DNA of 64,000 nt from Pycnococcus provasolii (GCA_938743325.2 OW568865.1:186001-250000), one strand, 5' to 3'; shown: positions 38,943 through 48,737, counted from the stretch's first letter. The notes: generated by a model not told the origin, from the sequence alone. Program-made: numbers and translations.

Positions 38943-41561
38943 TTAAATTGGCAGTGCATTACACACATTACATTCCCAAACCCCCTCCAATCCCAATTTA
39001 CCAGCACACAATGTGCACACAGGCGTGCCGCATTTGCGGCACGTGTGCCCCGTGGGTATTACACAACCTGGGTTCCCACAGCTCCCGGCCTCGGCTCTCG
39101 GGCCCGACGGCGATCGCACCGCGGTGGCGGCGGCGAATAGCCGAGACAGCACCGTGCCGGTGAGGTTGCCGCTCCCGCTGCCAGTCTTGCCACCGCCCCC
39201 GCTGCCTCCGCTCCCGCTGCCCCCGCTGGCTCCGCCCTTGCTGCCTCCGCTCCCGCTGCCTCCGCTCGAGGCGGCGAGCGACTGCGAACCTATCGTAGGT
39301 GGAGGAGTACAGAACATGACCGGCTTTGCGTTCGCCTTGCGTTTCTTCGTCTGCGGCTCGGCGGTCCCCGGCGTGGCATCCACGTCTGGGCTCTCGTAGT
39401 TCACCCGCCACACGGCAAATGTGCTGATGTCGATGGTGCTGTTATGATCCTTCTTCAACTCTTTCACGCGTGACTCTATGAATCCGGATGTCATCACAGA
39501 TCCAGGTTTCACAGATCCCTTCACTGCTCCATGTTCTCGGAAGGCTTCGCGAATTCTGACAAGGATAAGGTCGTGGATCTTCTTCGCGAGCTTCTTCCGC
39601 AAGCCTACTTCTGTAGTCTTGTTCTTCAGCACCGCCTTTTCCGTTTCCGTAGCCATCGCATTGAACCACTCGACGGTTTTCTTTGCTCTTCCCTTCTCCC
39701 CGTCTGACTTCCATTTCCCACGAACTTCTCCGCCATCTTGCATGGTTTCCCAGTAGAATTCCCAGGCGAGCTTTGCCGTGCCACTCTTCACACCCGGCAC
39801 AGCGTTGTACGCCATGAGAGCATTTAAGGGAGAAGGAGCTGCTGTTGCGGTGGCATTTGTCTGCGGCATTTGCGGCGGCGGAGCGGTGGATATACCTCCG
39901 GCAGTGGCGGCGGCACTCGGAGCGGCGGATGCGGGTGCAGCTGCGGTAGCGGCGCTTGAGGGGCGAACTAGTTCCAAATCTGCTATTCGAGCATTCAACG
40001 TGGCTATCATTGTCTCCAACGTTTGCATCGTCATGCGCTGTTCATGTATATATTTGCCGATCGTAGAGGAGAGCACGCCAACGTTGTCTGATACGGTCGC
40101 AAGCGGTGTACGGATGCTGTTCGTGGAATTTGCGTGAAGTCGAGAGTTCTTGCTGTCAAATCTCTCCCTCACGACTGCACCCCACGAGAGGATGGACTCC
40201 ATAGCTGTCGCCGCATCGCACTTCATGATGGCCCCTACGGCGTTTACCATGCTCAGACGAATGTCGTGCGCCTCACCAACTGCGCGACGCTCGGAAAAAT
40301 ACATCAGCTGCGATGCGAAGGCGCACCGCATTGCCGGTCGTAAGCTCCCAGTCTTCCCTAACATGGGCGGTGTGGCGCTGTCGATGTTGTACAGCTTGTC
40401 AATGATGTCATCTAAGGCAATCAAGGGGACCCCGCGCTCCTCGATGGGCGCCAAGTCTGGCGGCGTTGGTGCTTTGCCGAGCTGTCCCCAAGGGAACGCT
40501 GGCCACCCTGCCAAGACCGTCGACCCAGGTATCAACGGCGAGACATGCGCGTCAATATATTCATATAAGGCACTCTGTTGTCTCATGTCGTGTCCAGTGA
40601 CAGCACATGCGAGCTCCACGGGCATGTGCGTCACGAGCGTATTAGCCGCACCAGGGCGTACTCCACCGCCCGAGATGTCGTCTGGCAGGCCGTCCACTTC
40701 CGGGAACTTACGGGCCCCCGCGCTCCTCGATGATGGGCGCAGAGCTTTGAAGTATGTGCCGACCCTCTTGCGCGGCGCATCATAGCCTTGCAAGTCTGGA
40801 AACATCCAGTTCTGGCAGCGCTCCTCGTTGTAGATTATCGACGCCAAGCACATCGTGAGGAAGTCTCCGAAAGCAAGAAACCAACACAGATGGCGGCACG
40901 ATCCTGCGACATAAGCAACCATCTTGCTCTTTGAGGTCTTGCTCTGAAGCACCTCTTGAAGAACGCATTGGTGTAACGAATCCCATTTCAAACTGTCGAA
41001 CGTAAGCCAAGCAACCTCCGACGCACGTCCAGCAGCCAGCCATAGGCATATGATGACGAGCGCCCTCATGATCGCCTCGGCCGAGCCAGTGGTAAGCTGG
41101 TAGGCACGCACGCACGCACGAATTGTATCCGAGTAGATCGGCGTCGCGCTCTTGTCAATCAGCTCACCGTGCTCCTTCTGCCTTTCGAATATCACCCTTT
41201 TCATATTGTGCTTCAGTCCCTCTAGCCAAGCGCTCTCCTCTGTTGCCGAGTTCTTCTCTAGACAAGTGAAGAACATTCGCGTCTCCTTCCTCTCAGAAGT
41301 GGCGACCCTCGCCTTCGCCAGATTGATGAGCGTAGTCAGATAGTTCACCGCGGGATTGATGCTAAGTTGCTCGTTCTGCTTTGACCTATATCCGTCGACG
41401 AGGAAGTCTGCGAACCTCGCGTAGCGCGCCTTCGACGTGAGCTCCTCCTCAGTGCAATCGGACCACATTGTGTCTTTGCAAGTCTGTGCAAAGACATCGT
41501 GGATCCGGACAACGTTTGCCTTTTGGCCTGTCCAGCTCTTCGAACTACCGACATGGTTCAT
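38943..41561 (-). CDS. Crypton-type tyrosine recombinase with C-terminal zinc finger
   Basis: 872 residues from the ATG at 41561 (MNHVGSSKSW), intronless and open. A tyrosine-recombinase core spans residues about 130-340: GRASEVAW (Arg179), QSKTSKSK (Lys208), GGVRPGAAN (Arg302, with Gly where the usual His of HxxR sits), TGHDM (His324) and ALYEYID (Tyr333 or 335). Residues about 655-760 (KLAWEFYWETMQDGGEV, TVEWFNAMA, LRKKLAKKIHDLI) may be the GCR1_C-like DNA-binding domain of Cryptons. After a Gly/Ser-rich linker, the last 50 residues form a Cys-rich finger (CGNPGC, HTCRKCGTPVCTLC, CNVC). Cryptons move as DNA via this enzyme. No reverse transcriptase lies nearby. Family call: moderate confidence. 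Confidence 0.75.
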   Translation of the reverse strand: MNHVGSSKSWTGQKANVVRIHDVFAQTCKDTMWSDCTEEELTSKARYARFADFLVDGYRSKQNEQLSINPAVNYLTTLINLAKARVATSERKETRMFFTCLEKNSATEESAWLEGLKHNMKRVIFERQKEHGELIDKSATPIYSDTIRACVRAYQLTTGSAEAIMRALVIICLWLAAGRASEVAWLTFDSLKWDSLHQCVLQEVLQSKTSKSKMVAYVAGSCRHLCWFLAFGDFLTMCLASIIYNEERCQNWMFPDLQGYDAPRKRVGTYFKALRPSSRSAGARKFPEVDGLPDDISGGGVRPGAANTLVTHMPVELACAVTGHDMRQQSALYEYIDAHVSPLIPGSTVLAGWPAFPWGQLGKAPTPPDLAPIEERGVPLIALDDIIDKLYNIDSATPPMLGKTGSLRPAMRCAFASQLMYFSERRAVGEAHDIRLSMVNAVGAIMKCDAATAMESILSWGAVVRERFDSKNSRLHANSTNSIRTPLATVSDNVGVLSSTIGKYIHEQRMTMQTLETMIATLNARIADLELVRPSSAATAAAPASAAPSAAATAGGISTAPPPQMPQTNATATAAPSPLNALMAYNAVPGVKSGTAKLAWEFYWETMQDGGEVRGKWKSDGEKGRAKKTVEWFNAMATETEKAVLKNKTTEVGLRKKLAKKIHDLILVRIREAFREHGAVKGSVKPGSVMTSGFIESRVKELKKDHNSTIDISTFAVWRVNYESPDVDATPGTAEPQTKKRKANAKPVMFCTPPPTIGSQSLAASSGGSGSGGSKGGASGGSGSGGSGGGGKTGSGSGNLTGTVLSRLFAAATAVRSPSGPRAEAGSCGNPGCVIPTGHTCRKCGTPVCTLCAGKLGLEGVWECNVCNALPI
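38943..41561 (-). mobile_element. Crypton DNA transposon, limits undetermined
   Basis: The single-gene tyrosine-recombinase element is placed by its coding region only. No terminal inverted repeats are expected for Cryptons and no target duplication could be recognised by eye. The coding frame is undamaged, so the copy may be recent or domesticated. Confidence 0.6.
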
Positions 41562-42040
41562 GATGGCGGCGGTGGTTGCCGGCCGCGCGGAATGAATGGC
41601 GCGGCGAGTGGCTACGAGCGAGTGGCTACGCGGATGGCGAGGCGAGGGGCAAGGCGAGGCAAGGCGAAGGCGAGGCAAGGCGAGGCGAGGTGGCCTGCGT
41701 AAGGCAAGGCAGTCCGTCCGTACGTAGAAGTTACACCATAGCATGAACTCTATCAGTGCAGCGACGGATCCCCCCAACAAGTCCACCGGAATTCCTCCGG
41801 TTTTCTCCGGAGAATCCTTCGTTTTGCAGAAAACGGAAATCCATCCAAAAGGAAAGTTAACCCCTCGGAAAATCGTTCCCCCCCCCCTTCGTCGTCGTCG
41901 TCGTCGTCGTCGTCGTTCCTTTCCGTCGGTCTTAATTATGTATGCGTGACTACTACAGTTGTAAGTTGTAAGTTGCAACTTATGTAAATATTATAATGTT
42001 ACCCTCTATCCATATCCATATCCTATAGTTATATGTACAA
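41562..42040. repeat. Region upstream of the Crypton with GGCGA-type tandem and (CGT)n
   Basis: It contains a GGCAAGGCGA-type tandem at about 41630-41712, a C-run at about 41878-41888, a (CGT)n tract at about 41890-41917, and AT-rich DNA at 41940-42030 next to the mARC stop codon. No gene was seen. Confidence 0.75.
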
Positions 42041-43441
42041 TTAAGCGAGCTTCGTCTCCTCTTGTTTAGGAGCACGAAACGTCCGGTAGCCTGTCACGTA
42101 CGCCGGGTCGCCCACGCAAAGCTCGCCGAGCTTGCCGCCCCACCAGCTGCCGTCGTCATTCGAGAGATGGTCAAACGAGGTGCTGCCAAGACGCAGCTCG
42201 GCAACGTCGCGATGCACGCTCACGAGTGCATTCCAGCCAAAGAAGCGGTCGTTGCGCCAACGCTTAGGAGCCTTGTGGATCATGTCCGATCCGTGGCGAC
42301 GCAGACGCTTGAGCGCATCCCAGACGGTCACCCCGCGCGGGCCGCCTTTACGGACGCCAAGGGACGGGTGCACGAGCGTGACGGAGCATCGAGCACATGG
42401 CTTGACATACTTGAGGCTAAGCCATTCGTTGATGCACACGGCAGAGTACGAGTCGTCCGCGAATGGCGACGAGTCGTCATCTTTGCCGGAAGAGAAAACT
42501 ACATTCGGCCGAAAGCGCTGCAACGACTCCTCCTCGCTGATACCCATCGCCTCCGCGACGCTGCGTATGCTAGATGCGAGGCATGCTAGCAAGGGAAATC
42601 CGTCGCAGTAGGCACCACCCGTGTTCGCGGTGACGTGAAGTTCGTCTTGCCTTGCGACGTACTTGGGATCGCAGCGACGAATGCCAGTCGCGTCTGGATA
42701 ACGCAGCAAGCGCACGTTCTTCTTGCACACGTTCGAAAAGAACGCCGCGGCTTCGTCGCCGCAGTCGCGTCCTCCCTCGACGTTGGTACCCCAAACATTC
42801 ACGTCAACCGTGTCGCCGTCTTTCGAAGGAGCAAGCGGCACACGCAGAGTTTTCCCTTCGTACGTGCACTCAACCACAGCTTTGGTCTCGGGATCTTCGA
42901 GCACGAGCGCTTCGAGAGGCAGGTTCACCTTTACCTTTGCCATCTGTGGGCAGTCTCTTTGGCTTGCGAACATTCCCTTCTTGACTCCGTCTGCATTCAC
43001 GACGACGAACGCTCGGTCGTACGCGAGTCCACGCGCGGTGACTGCAACTTTGGCCTTATCCGCGTTGACGTGGACTCCTCCGCATCCTTTCACGGGGTAG
43101 ACGTGCCACGAGACTAGTTTCAGCGAGCGTCCTGCCTTTCCGTCTCGTCGCCACATTTTCCGTCTCAGTCGTCGTGCAAGTCCCACGACGAGCGCGGTGA
43201 CTGCAACTGCTGAAACTGCGGTTTTTACCTTCGGCGCCATAGACTGTCCAATTTGCTGGCAGAGAGGCTTGATTCCTTCTACGAGTTTCGTTGGAACGCT
43301 TGCGATGACGTCACGAATTGCACGCGCAGCGTTTTCGACAACCGAGTTTCCGTCGTTTCCATCAGCCTGCATGTTCTTTCGCGTCGCGAAGCCCTTGTAT
43401 GCGGCCTGTATGCGCGTCGCCGCCTCGTGCTGCGTGAGCAT
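42041..43441 (-). CDS. mARC-like MOSC-domain molybdoenzyme with N-terminal IQ motif
   Basis: 466 residues from the ATG at 43441 (MLTQHEAATRIQ). It starts with an IQ-type motif (RIQAAYKGFATRK), then a single membrane segment (VSAVAVTALVVGLA) before a basic patch, then a MOSC N-terminal beta-barrel domain (LVSWHVYPVKGCGGVHVN, ARGLAYDRAFVVVNADG) and a MOSC domain (RFRPNVVFSS, WLSLKYVKPCARCSVTLVHP). Cys349 in KPCARC matches the molybdenum-binding Cys of mARC enzymes. mARC reduces N-hydroxylated substrates and, in Chlamydomonas, nitrite to NO, with cytochrome b5 and its reductase. The family is firm; the location (outer mitochondrial or ER membrane) is inferred from the anchor. Confidence 0.9.
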   Translation of the reverse strand: MLTQHEAATRIQAAYKGFATRKNMQADGNDGNSVVENAARAIRDVIASVPTKLVEGIKPLCQQIGQSMAPKVKTAVSAVAVTALVVGLARRLRRKMWRRDGKAGRSLKLVSWHVYPVKGCGGVHVNADKAKVAVTARGLAYDRAFVVVNADGVKKGMFASQRDCPQMAKVKVNLPLEALVLEDPETKAVVECTYEGKTLRVPLAPSKDGDTVDVNVWGTNVEGGRDCGDEAAAFFSNVCKKNVRLLRYPDATGIRRCDPKYVARQDELHVTANTGGAYCDGFPLLACLASSIRSVAEAMGISEEESLQRFRPNVVFSSGKDDDSSPFADDSYSAVCINEWLSLKYVKPCARCSVTLVHPSLGVRKGGPRGVTVWDALKRLRRHGSDMIHKAPKRWRNDRFFGWNALVSVHRDVAELRLGSTSFDHLSNDDGSWWGGKLGELCVGDPAYVTGYRTFRAPKQEETKLA

Positions 43442-44248
43442 GAGCAGGCAGCTTTGCGGCGACGGGCGGCAGGAAGATGTGAAGTGAAATAAATTGCAAA
43501 CGACAACAACGCTTACGTGGCGTGGCGTGGCGTGTCGTGTCTTATCCACTTTTTTTGTCAGAAGTAGGAAGGACCCAGGTAGCCCTAACCCTAACCCTAA
43601 CCCTAACCCTAACGTTACCTAGAAACCCTAACGTTTCAAGCAGCACCATATGTTTACCACTACCTATTACCTTGAACCACGGCAAACCGGCCACCGCAGG
43701 GACGGCTCCCCAAAAGCAGTTGGCAGTCCCCTAGGTGGCAGGCCTGGTGCAAGCAAGGGTCCGACAGTTTCTGGAATCCAGTTTTTTATAAAAAAGGAAA
43801 GGTGTAACTTAAGGTTAGGCCGAACTGCCGAAGCACGTACTGTAACCAGCCCATATTAATCTATGTAAGGTAACATAGCGTTTCCCGTTCTTTTTCTTTT
43901 TCTTTTTCTTTTTCTTTTGGGACCAGTCACCAGTGCACACACTCTGCCCAGTAGGAAGGTACTGCTCCTTCCGATGCATCCGGCCGGCAATGCGAATATT
44001 CCATCTGGCCAATCATCTGGACAACAGACTTGCAAGTCAGTCAACCTGTAGGTTCTCTCTCAGTTCTCTCGCCTCCTCTCTCGGCCGGCTGTTTCTCTCG
44101 GGGATAAATCCTCTCACAAGCACGCGACTAGCTTTTTAGAGGGAGGTCCTGGCGGGCCCCTTCCCTCCGCCTTGCAAACGTTAAAGGTAACATAGGTCAG
44201 GTCCGAAAGAAGAAGAAGAAGACGAAGCAGTACCCGGTAGTCCGAATC
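43442..44248. promoter_or_regulatory. Divergent region with telomere-like and CTTTTT repeats
   Basis: 807 bp between the mARC-like and small-protein genes. (CCCTAA)5 lies at 43583-43613, 142 bp upstream of the mARC start. A (CTTTTT)n repeat lies at about 43890-43917. AACGTTA motifs occur near 43612, 43630 and 44178. No gene was recognised. Confidence 0.65.
43583..43613 (+). repeat. Interstitial telomere-like repeat (CCCTAA)5
   Basis: Five tandem units, the longest perfect run in the window, sit in the 5' flank of the mARC-like gene. Confidence 0.92.
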
Positions 44249-44674
44249 ATGGCGACGAAGCAGTCGACACCAGACGCCGCCCAGGAGTGGTACGCGTCGA
44301 AAGTCACCGAAAGCAAGGCGGCGCGCGCGGCGGGCTGCGACTCGCACGTCGGACACTACAGCTGGCGAGACTTCCTGCACGAACCGAACGAAAAGTTGCC
44401 GCCCGCGGACGCGCCCAACGAAGCCTCGTGGCAAACCTGCTACGCGGAGAAACACGCGCCGGTGAGGCTCGGGCAGGTGCCCAAGAACAAGGCGAGCACG
44501 GCGATCGTCAACGAAGGAACGTTTGACAAAATCGCAAACAAGGAAAGCGTGCAGTACGGTCCAGGCGACGTCCAAGCTTTTATGTTGGAGAACATGCACC
44601 TACGTGGTCAAGCAGAGCCTAAGCCTGACCCCACAGCCGCAGCCAAGTACAAGAGCCAGATTGTGCTTGGCTGA
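44249..44674 (+). CDS. Small soluble protein of unknown function
   Basis: 141 residues from the ATG at 44249 (MATKQSTPDAAQEWYASKV). The composition is hydrophilic with no membrane segment. Aromatic-rich phrases such as HVGHYSWRDFLHEPNEKLPP and ASWQTCYAEKHAPVRLGQVP look conserved in character, and the C-terminus is Pro/Lys-rich. The length and the irregular fold pattern resemble small microtubule-associated or flagellar proteins, but no family is recognised and that idea rests only on the neighbourhood. It converges on the nine-repeat membrane protein. Confidence 0.65.
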   Translation: MATKQSTPDAAQEWYASKVTESKAARAAGCDSHVGHYSWRDFLHEPNEKLPPADAPNEASWQTCYAEKHAPVRLGQVPKNKASTAIVNEGTFDKIANKESVQYGPGDVQAFMLENMHLRGQAEPKPDPTAAAKYKSQIVLG

Positions 44675-44906
44675 ACGAAACGACGGCGCGACGTTGACGT
44701 CTGCGCTGCTTGTCATTTGTTAAAAAATTAAATCTTCATTACTCTCTCAAATAATCTATTTGTCAGGAGAAAGGAAATAAAGCCGCCGTCGACTTTTGTC
44801 CTTTTGGTCTTGCCAAGAACATTTCTCTTTGTATATACCTTACGTTTCAAACCACGCGTCGACGTCGGCACTAGCTTTATTATTTCATAAAACAAGGAAC
44901 CACGAA

Positions 44907-47357
44907 TCATGGTGTCGCCGCAATCGGCTCACCAATCGACGGCTCTGTCGGCGTCGACGCCTCAACCGTTCCCACCTTGGTTTCTGGTGCTCCTGGACCT
45001 CCAGCAGTCGCGCCGCCGGCTGAACCCACGGCATCTATCAAGCCAGCCTTCTCCAGCCAGCTAATCACGCCGGTGCGCAGCTCGGTACGCATCCACTCCT
45101 CCTTCAGACCCTTCTCCTTGGCAAACTTCTCCACCACGGCGTTGAGGTCGTCACCAGAAAACAAAGCAATCTTCTGCTCGCTGCCCGCGCCTTCTCCAGC
45201 CTCGTCGGGAAGCACAACAGGAACCTCAGCCACGGGTGCAAGACGCGATTTCACCGACGTGTCAATGACGTGATTGAGAAGCTGAGCACGGTCACCCTCC
45301 GCTAGGCTGTGTGCATCCGCGAAGTTGTGCACAATGGTGGTGATATTGTCTCCGAAGAAAAACCTGAGAGTCTCAAGTCCCTGTTCGCCCGGAAGCTTGA
45401 GTGGAACCTCCAAGATTGGCACCGCGCGGCGGCGCTGGAGCTGATCTTGCACGAAGCGCTGCAGAACTTCCGTCTCTGAAGACGTAAGGCCAATGCGCTC
45501 CGCGAGCGATGCTGTCAGCATCGTCGCGTTGTCACCAATGTACACCGGGAGCGTCGTGTTGACGTTCTTCTCCGGGATGATGACTGGGACCTCGGCGATG
45601 GGGAGCATACGCCTGGAACGCATCTGGGCAATCAGGCGCTGCTGCAGCAGCGGCTTCACCGTAGCCTCGTCAAGGCCGTACTCCTTGATGAAAGCGTCAA
45701 ACCTTTGATTCGCATCCTCGCCGTCGAAGAAGCGCAGCGTAGCCACCCGAGGCTCGCCGCCCTCCTTGTCCGGGGGCAGCTCGTGCGTGATCTCCGCCGC
45801 GGGAACCAGCTTCTCGGAAGCCAGGTGCGCGTAAACCGCATTGGCAACCACGTCCAGGTTCGACACGTCGAGCCCTTCCTTCTCGGCGAAGTTACGCACC
45901 GTCTCCTGGAGGTCCGCGCCCTGGTAGATGGGAAGCGAGTAGTTGCGCCCGCTCATTGTTAGCGGAACCGTTGCGAGCGGCAGGTGGCCCTGCATCTGCA
46001 AGCCACGTGCGATGGCGCCTTGCACGCTGGAGGCATCCTCCTTTGTCGTAAGCTTGTTCGCTCGCATGAATCGCGCAGTCGCCTCGTCGATGCTGTCGTT
46101 CATGAACACGAGCGCGCGTGCCGTGCTTGGCTGCTGCTCGTCGTCAGCCCCTGTAGGCTTTGGCAGCGGCACGTCAACGACGGCGAGCGGGAGGAGACGC
46201 TTCTGAATAAACTGCCCTCGAACGGCATTCACGATTCGATCCGTGTACTCCTCGGTCGTCACGTTGAACTTTGACAGCTCCTCGCTGTGCTTTTCGACAA
46301 ATGCGTCCGCCACCTTCTTGATGTCGTCGCCCTGATAAACGCTCATCTGGTGCACCGTTTCGCCAATCTCAATAGGCAGGCTGGCTGCTGGCTTAACACG
46401 CATCTCGACAAGCGTGCTCTGAACGCGCTCGTGAATCGTGTTCAGGTCATTCACGCCGAGGCGGTGCTTCTTACCAAAGCGCAGCACGGTGCTGGTGACG
46501 TTATCTTCCTCGAAGTATTCGAAGGCGTGCACCATCTCGTCCACTTTGATGTCAAAGCTAAACACGGGGACGATGCGCGCGGCACGCGCACGCGCTGTCA
46601 CCTGCTGCTTGAGCGTCGCACTAGCCTCGTCATCGACCGCGTACGTCTTGGAAAACTCCGCGACGATCTTGTCGATGTCGTCGCCACGGCGCACCGTAAT
46701 GCTCGCCTCCTGCATCTGCGTTTCGGGTATCTTGCCGGAATCGTCGACGACGCTGTTGTCGCCGTCTTGTGGCTTGACGACGTTGACAGTGATGAAGACG
46801 GAGTCGGGCGCATCACTTTCCTCCTCCTCGGCGTCTGGCACTTTCGAGTAGAAGTCCTCAAGCTGCTCTTTGGGCGACTTTGTCTTTCCTGCGAGCTTTG
46901 GCTGCGACCACTCAGCCACCGCCTGCGCGAGCGACCGCGCGCCGGCAGCACCGTCGGCTGAGCGCGCGAGCGTGATGCGCGCCACCTTGGGAGGCGTGAG
47001 CACGGCGGCCCACCCTCCGTTGATGATCGGGTGTTCGATGACCGCGAACGCGACGTCGCCTTCGACGTTATTCCCGCTTAAGGTTGGCGCGCTGGTGACG
47101 CCTGCGATCCACCTGACTGCGAGTAGGTTCACAAGGAGCGATACCGCGAGGGTGACGCGCATCACGATCGTCATCGACGTCGAAGTGCTCTGATCTCCGG
47201 CGTAATCCGAGGTGTGTCCTTTCGCAGACGCACCGTTTCCGTTCATGTTCGCGTTGTTCCCGCCTTGTTCGTCTTGCGCTTGCCGTTCGTCTTCGTCTTC
47301 GTCGTCAGATAGGACCGCCGCTTCTTTCGTTTTCTTCGCGGTGCGCTTCGGGGGCAT
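44907..47357 (-). CDS. Single-pass membrane protein with nine about-70-residue repeats
   Basis: 816 residues from the ATG at 47357 (MPPKRTAKKTKEAAVLSDDE). A short acidic, charged N-terminus precedes one membrane segment (about 63-87, RVTLAVSLLVNLLAVRWIAG). The rest is nine repeats of about 60-75 residues, consensus P-x-A-E-V-P-V-x-L, then L-x-V/F-Y/F-x-G-D-[DN], a helix ending F-A/F-V, and a second helix. Clear examples are ATVPLTMSGRNYSLPIYQGA, AEVPVIIPEKNVNTTLPVYI and AEVPVVLPDEAGEGAGSEQK. Several N-x-T sites fall in the repeats, fitting a luminal or extracellular side (type II). The alternation of two strands with two helices suggests a small alpha/beta module. I know no named family. It is divergent from the two-exon membrane protein gene. 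Confidence 0.8.
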   Translation of the reverse strand: MPPKRTAKKTKEAAVLSDDEDEDERQAQDEQGGNNANMNGNGASAKGHTSDYAGDQSTSTSMTIVMRVTLAVSLLVNLLAVRWIAGVTSAPTLSGNNVEGDVAFAVIEHPIINGGWAAVLTPPKVARITLARSADGAAGARSLAQAVAEWSQPKLAGKTKSPKEQLEDFYSKVPDAEEEESDAPDSVFITVNVVKPQDGDNSVVDDSGKIPETQMQEASITVRRGDDIDKIVAEFSKTYAVDDEASATLKQQVTARARAARIVPVFSFDIKVDEMVHAFEYFEEDNVTSTVLRFGKKHRLGVNDLNTIHERVQSTLVEMRVKPAASLPIEIGETVHQMSVYQGDDIKKVADAFVEKHSEELSKFNVTTEEYTDRIVNAVRGQFIQKRLLPLAVVDVPLPKPTGADDEQQPSTARALVFMNDSIDEATARFMRANKLTTKEDASSVQGAIARGLQMQGHLPLATVPLTMSGRNYSLPIYQGADLQETVRNFAEKEGLDVSNLDVVANAVYAHLASEKLVPAAEITHELPPDKEGGEPRVATLRFFDGEDANQRFDAFIKEYGLDEATVKPLLQQRLIAQMRSRRMLPIAEVPVIIPEKNVNTTLPVYIGDNATMLTASLAERIGLTSSETEVLQRFVQDQLQRRRAVPILEVPLKLPGEQGLETLRFFFGDNITTIVHNFADAHSLAEGDRAQLLNHVIDTSVKSRLAPVAEVPVVLPDEAGEGAGSEQKIALFSGDDLNAVVEKFAKEKGLKEEWMRTELRTGVISWLEKAGLIDAVGSAGGATAGGPGAPETKVGTVEASTPTEPSIGEPIAATP

Positions 47358-47851
47358 GTCACCTGAAGGCGAGGTTCCGAAGCCTGCGCTGCGTAGGAGC
47401 GCCGCGTGTCTGCAGCGAGGTGTTCGCGCAAGGAGCTCATCAGGAGGAAGGGGGGATGGAATTACCAGCTCCTTTGTCCAACGACGACGACGACGACGAC
47501 GACGATGGTAATAAAGTTTACAGTACATATTAGTACTACTGTACGATGCGCTCGAAAGGCGAAAGGCGAAGAGAGAGAGAGAGAGAGAGCAGTGAGAACA
47601 CGCATCCTTTCCTTTAGGCATGGAACGTTGGCTCCTTCCTAGACTAATTGCTCACGCTCGTCGTCGTGGTCATCGTCGTCGTCGTGGTAATGGTGGTGGG
47701 TGGTCCTCGTACTTCCTAGGGTGGTCAGTCCTCACCTTCCCTGTGTTGAGCCTCTCCGTGCTCGGCAAGGTTTACAGTACGGGTAGGCTCAAGAGCGAGC
47801 GCACCAGCTCATCACTTCAAGAGCGCGCCATCATTGCGCACTCGGCCGGCC
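47358..47851. promoter_or_regulatory. Divergent region with (ACG)n and (GA)n
   Basis: 494 bp. (ACG)n at about 47479-47503 reads (CGT)n on the sense strand of the nine-repeat gene; TACAGTACATATTAGTACTA at about 47519 has palindromic character; (GA)n spans about 47571-47589; CGTCGT/CGTGGT units lie near 47655-47690. Confidence 0.55.
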
Positions 47852-48737
47852 ATGAGAAGTCGTCATGAGAAGATTGGCGTGCCCTTTACAGGAGTGCTCC
47901 TCGCCGCAGTGATTGCTATCAGCTGTCACGCCCAGAAAGGCCACGCGCTCAGGTTTCTCGACGAGCAAGCGTCGACGACGACGACGACGACGGCGGCGGC
48001 GGAGGCTGGTTCCGAGCAAACCCAACAGGGAAAGAGTCCCGTCGAGACCAAGAACGCGAGTGATGTAAGCGTGTCAAGCAGCTCGACGACGACAACCACA
48101 CAAACCACTTTGAGAAATTTTGCGGAGAATGCCTACAATATTCCACCACCGCCAAAGGAAGCAAACGTGGACAGTGCCGAACGACAGTACATTGCCGCGC
48201 CACTCGCGAGCGCGCTCGGGGGCAACACGAGCGCCTTCGAAGGGGACAACGTCGTGAAGGCGACGAAAGAACGCGAGCCCAGCTACCTGCAGTCTTCTGT
48301 CGGACTCGTGCTGGTACGTTGCCACCAACCGTGCGATGGCGCGCTTTTACAGTAAGTTTTTAGTTCAACCAGGCTGACGAGTGCCAATTTCAAACACACG
48401 TTTCCAACAGGTGCTGATACCTATCGCAGTGATGATTATATTGTGCATTTTCATTCCGTTCATTTGGCACGTGCAGGAAGGCCGCAGACGCCAGCTCGAG
48501 CGACACGCGTTTATCCTGCGCGCCTTGTGGGAGGTGCTGTGGTTGCAGCGCGAAGAGCGCGTCGCGTCGTCCACCGAGTTCTCGACAAGGTTGCGCAGCC
48601 TGCGGGAGCTGAGCACGGACGACGACGACGACTCGCCACCCTCGTCGGCATCTGCCATCCAGTCAGTCCGAATCGGTGTTGGTCCGCCCGTGTTGCGGAC
48701 GATGAACTTGGGCACTTCGCGCATGGTCATCCTCTGA
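47852..48737 (+). CDS. Type I single-pass membrane protein, two exons
   Basis: Exons 47852-48313 and 48411-48737 join in phase (VGLVL then VLIPIAV) across a 97-bp intron with a GTACGT donor and TTCCAACAG acceptor; the frame on either side stops without splicing. The product has about 262 residues. A signal peptide (IGVPFTGVLLAAVIAISCHA) is followed by a Ser/Thr-rich ectodomain with N-glycosylation sites (NTSA), a membrane segment crossing the splice junction (VLIPIAVMIILCIFIPFIW), and a basic then acidic cytosolic tail with Leu/Trp-rich helix ALWEVLWLQREERV. No family was recognised. It converges on the next small gene with 47 bp between stops. Confidence 0.8.

Noticed and set aside
23259-43613. 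A chromosome end within the window
   Set aside because: The CCCTAA tracts have at most about seven units and are flanked on both sides by housekeeping genes, so they are interstitial.
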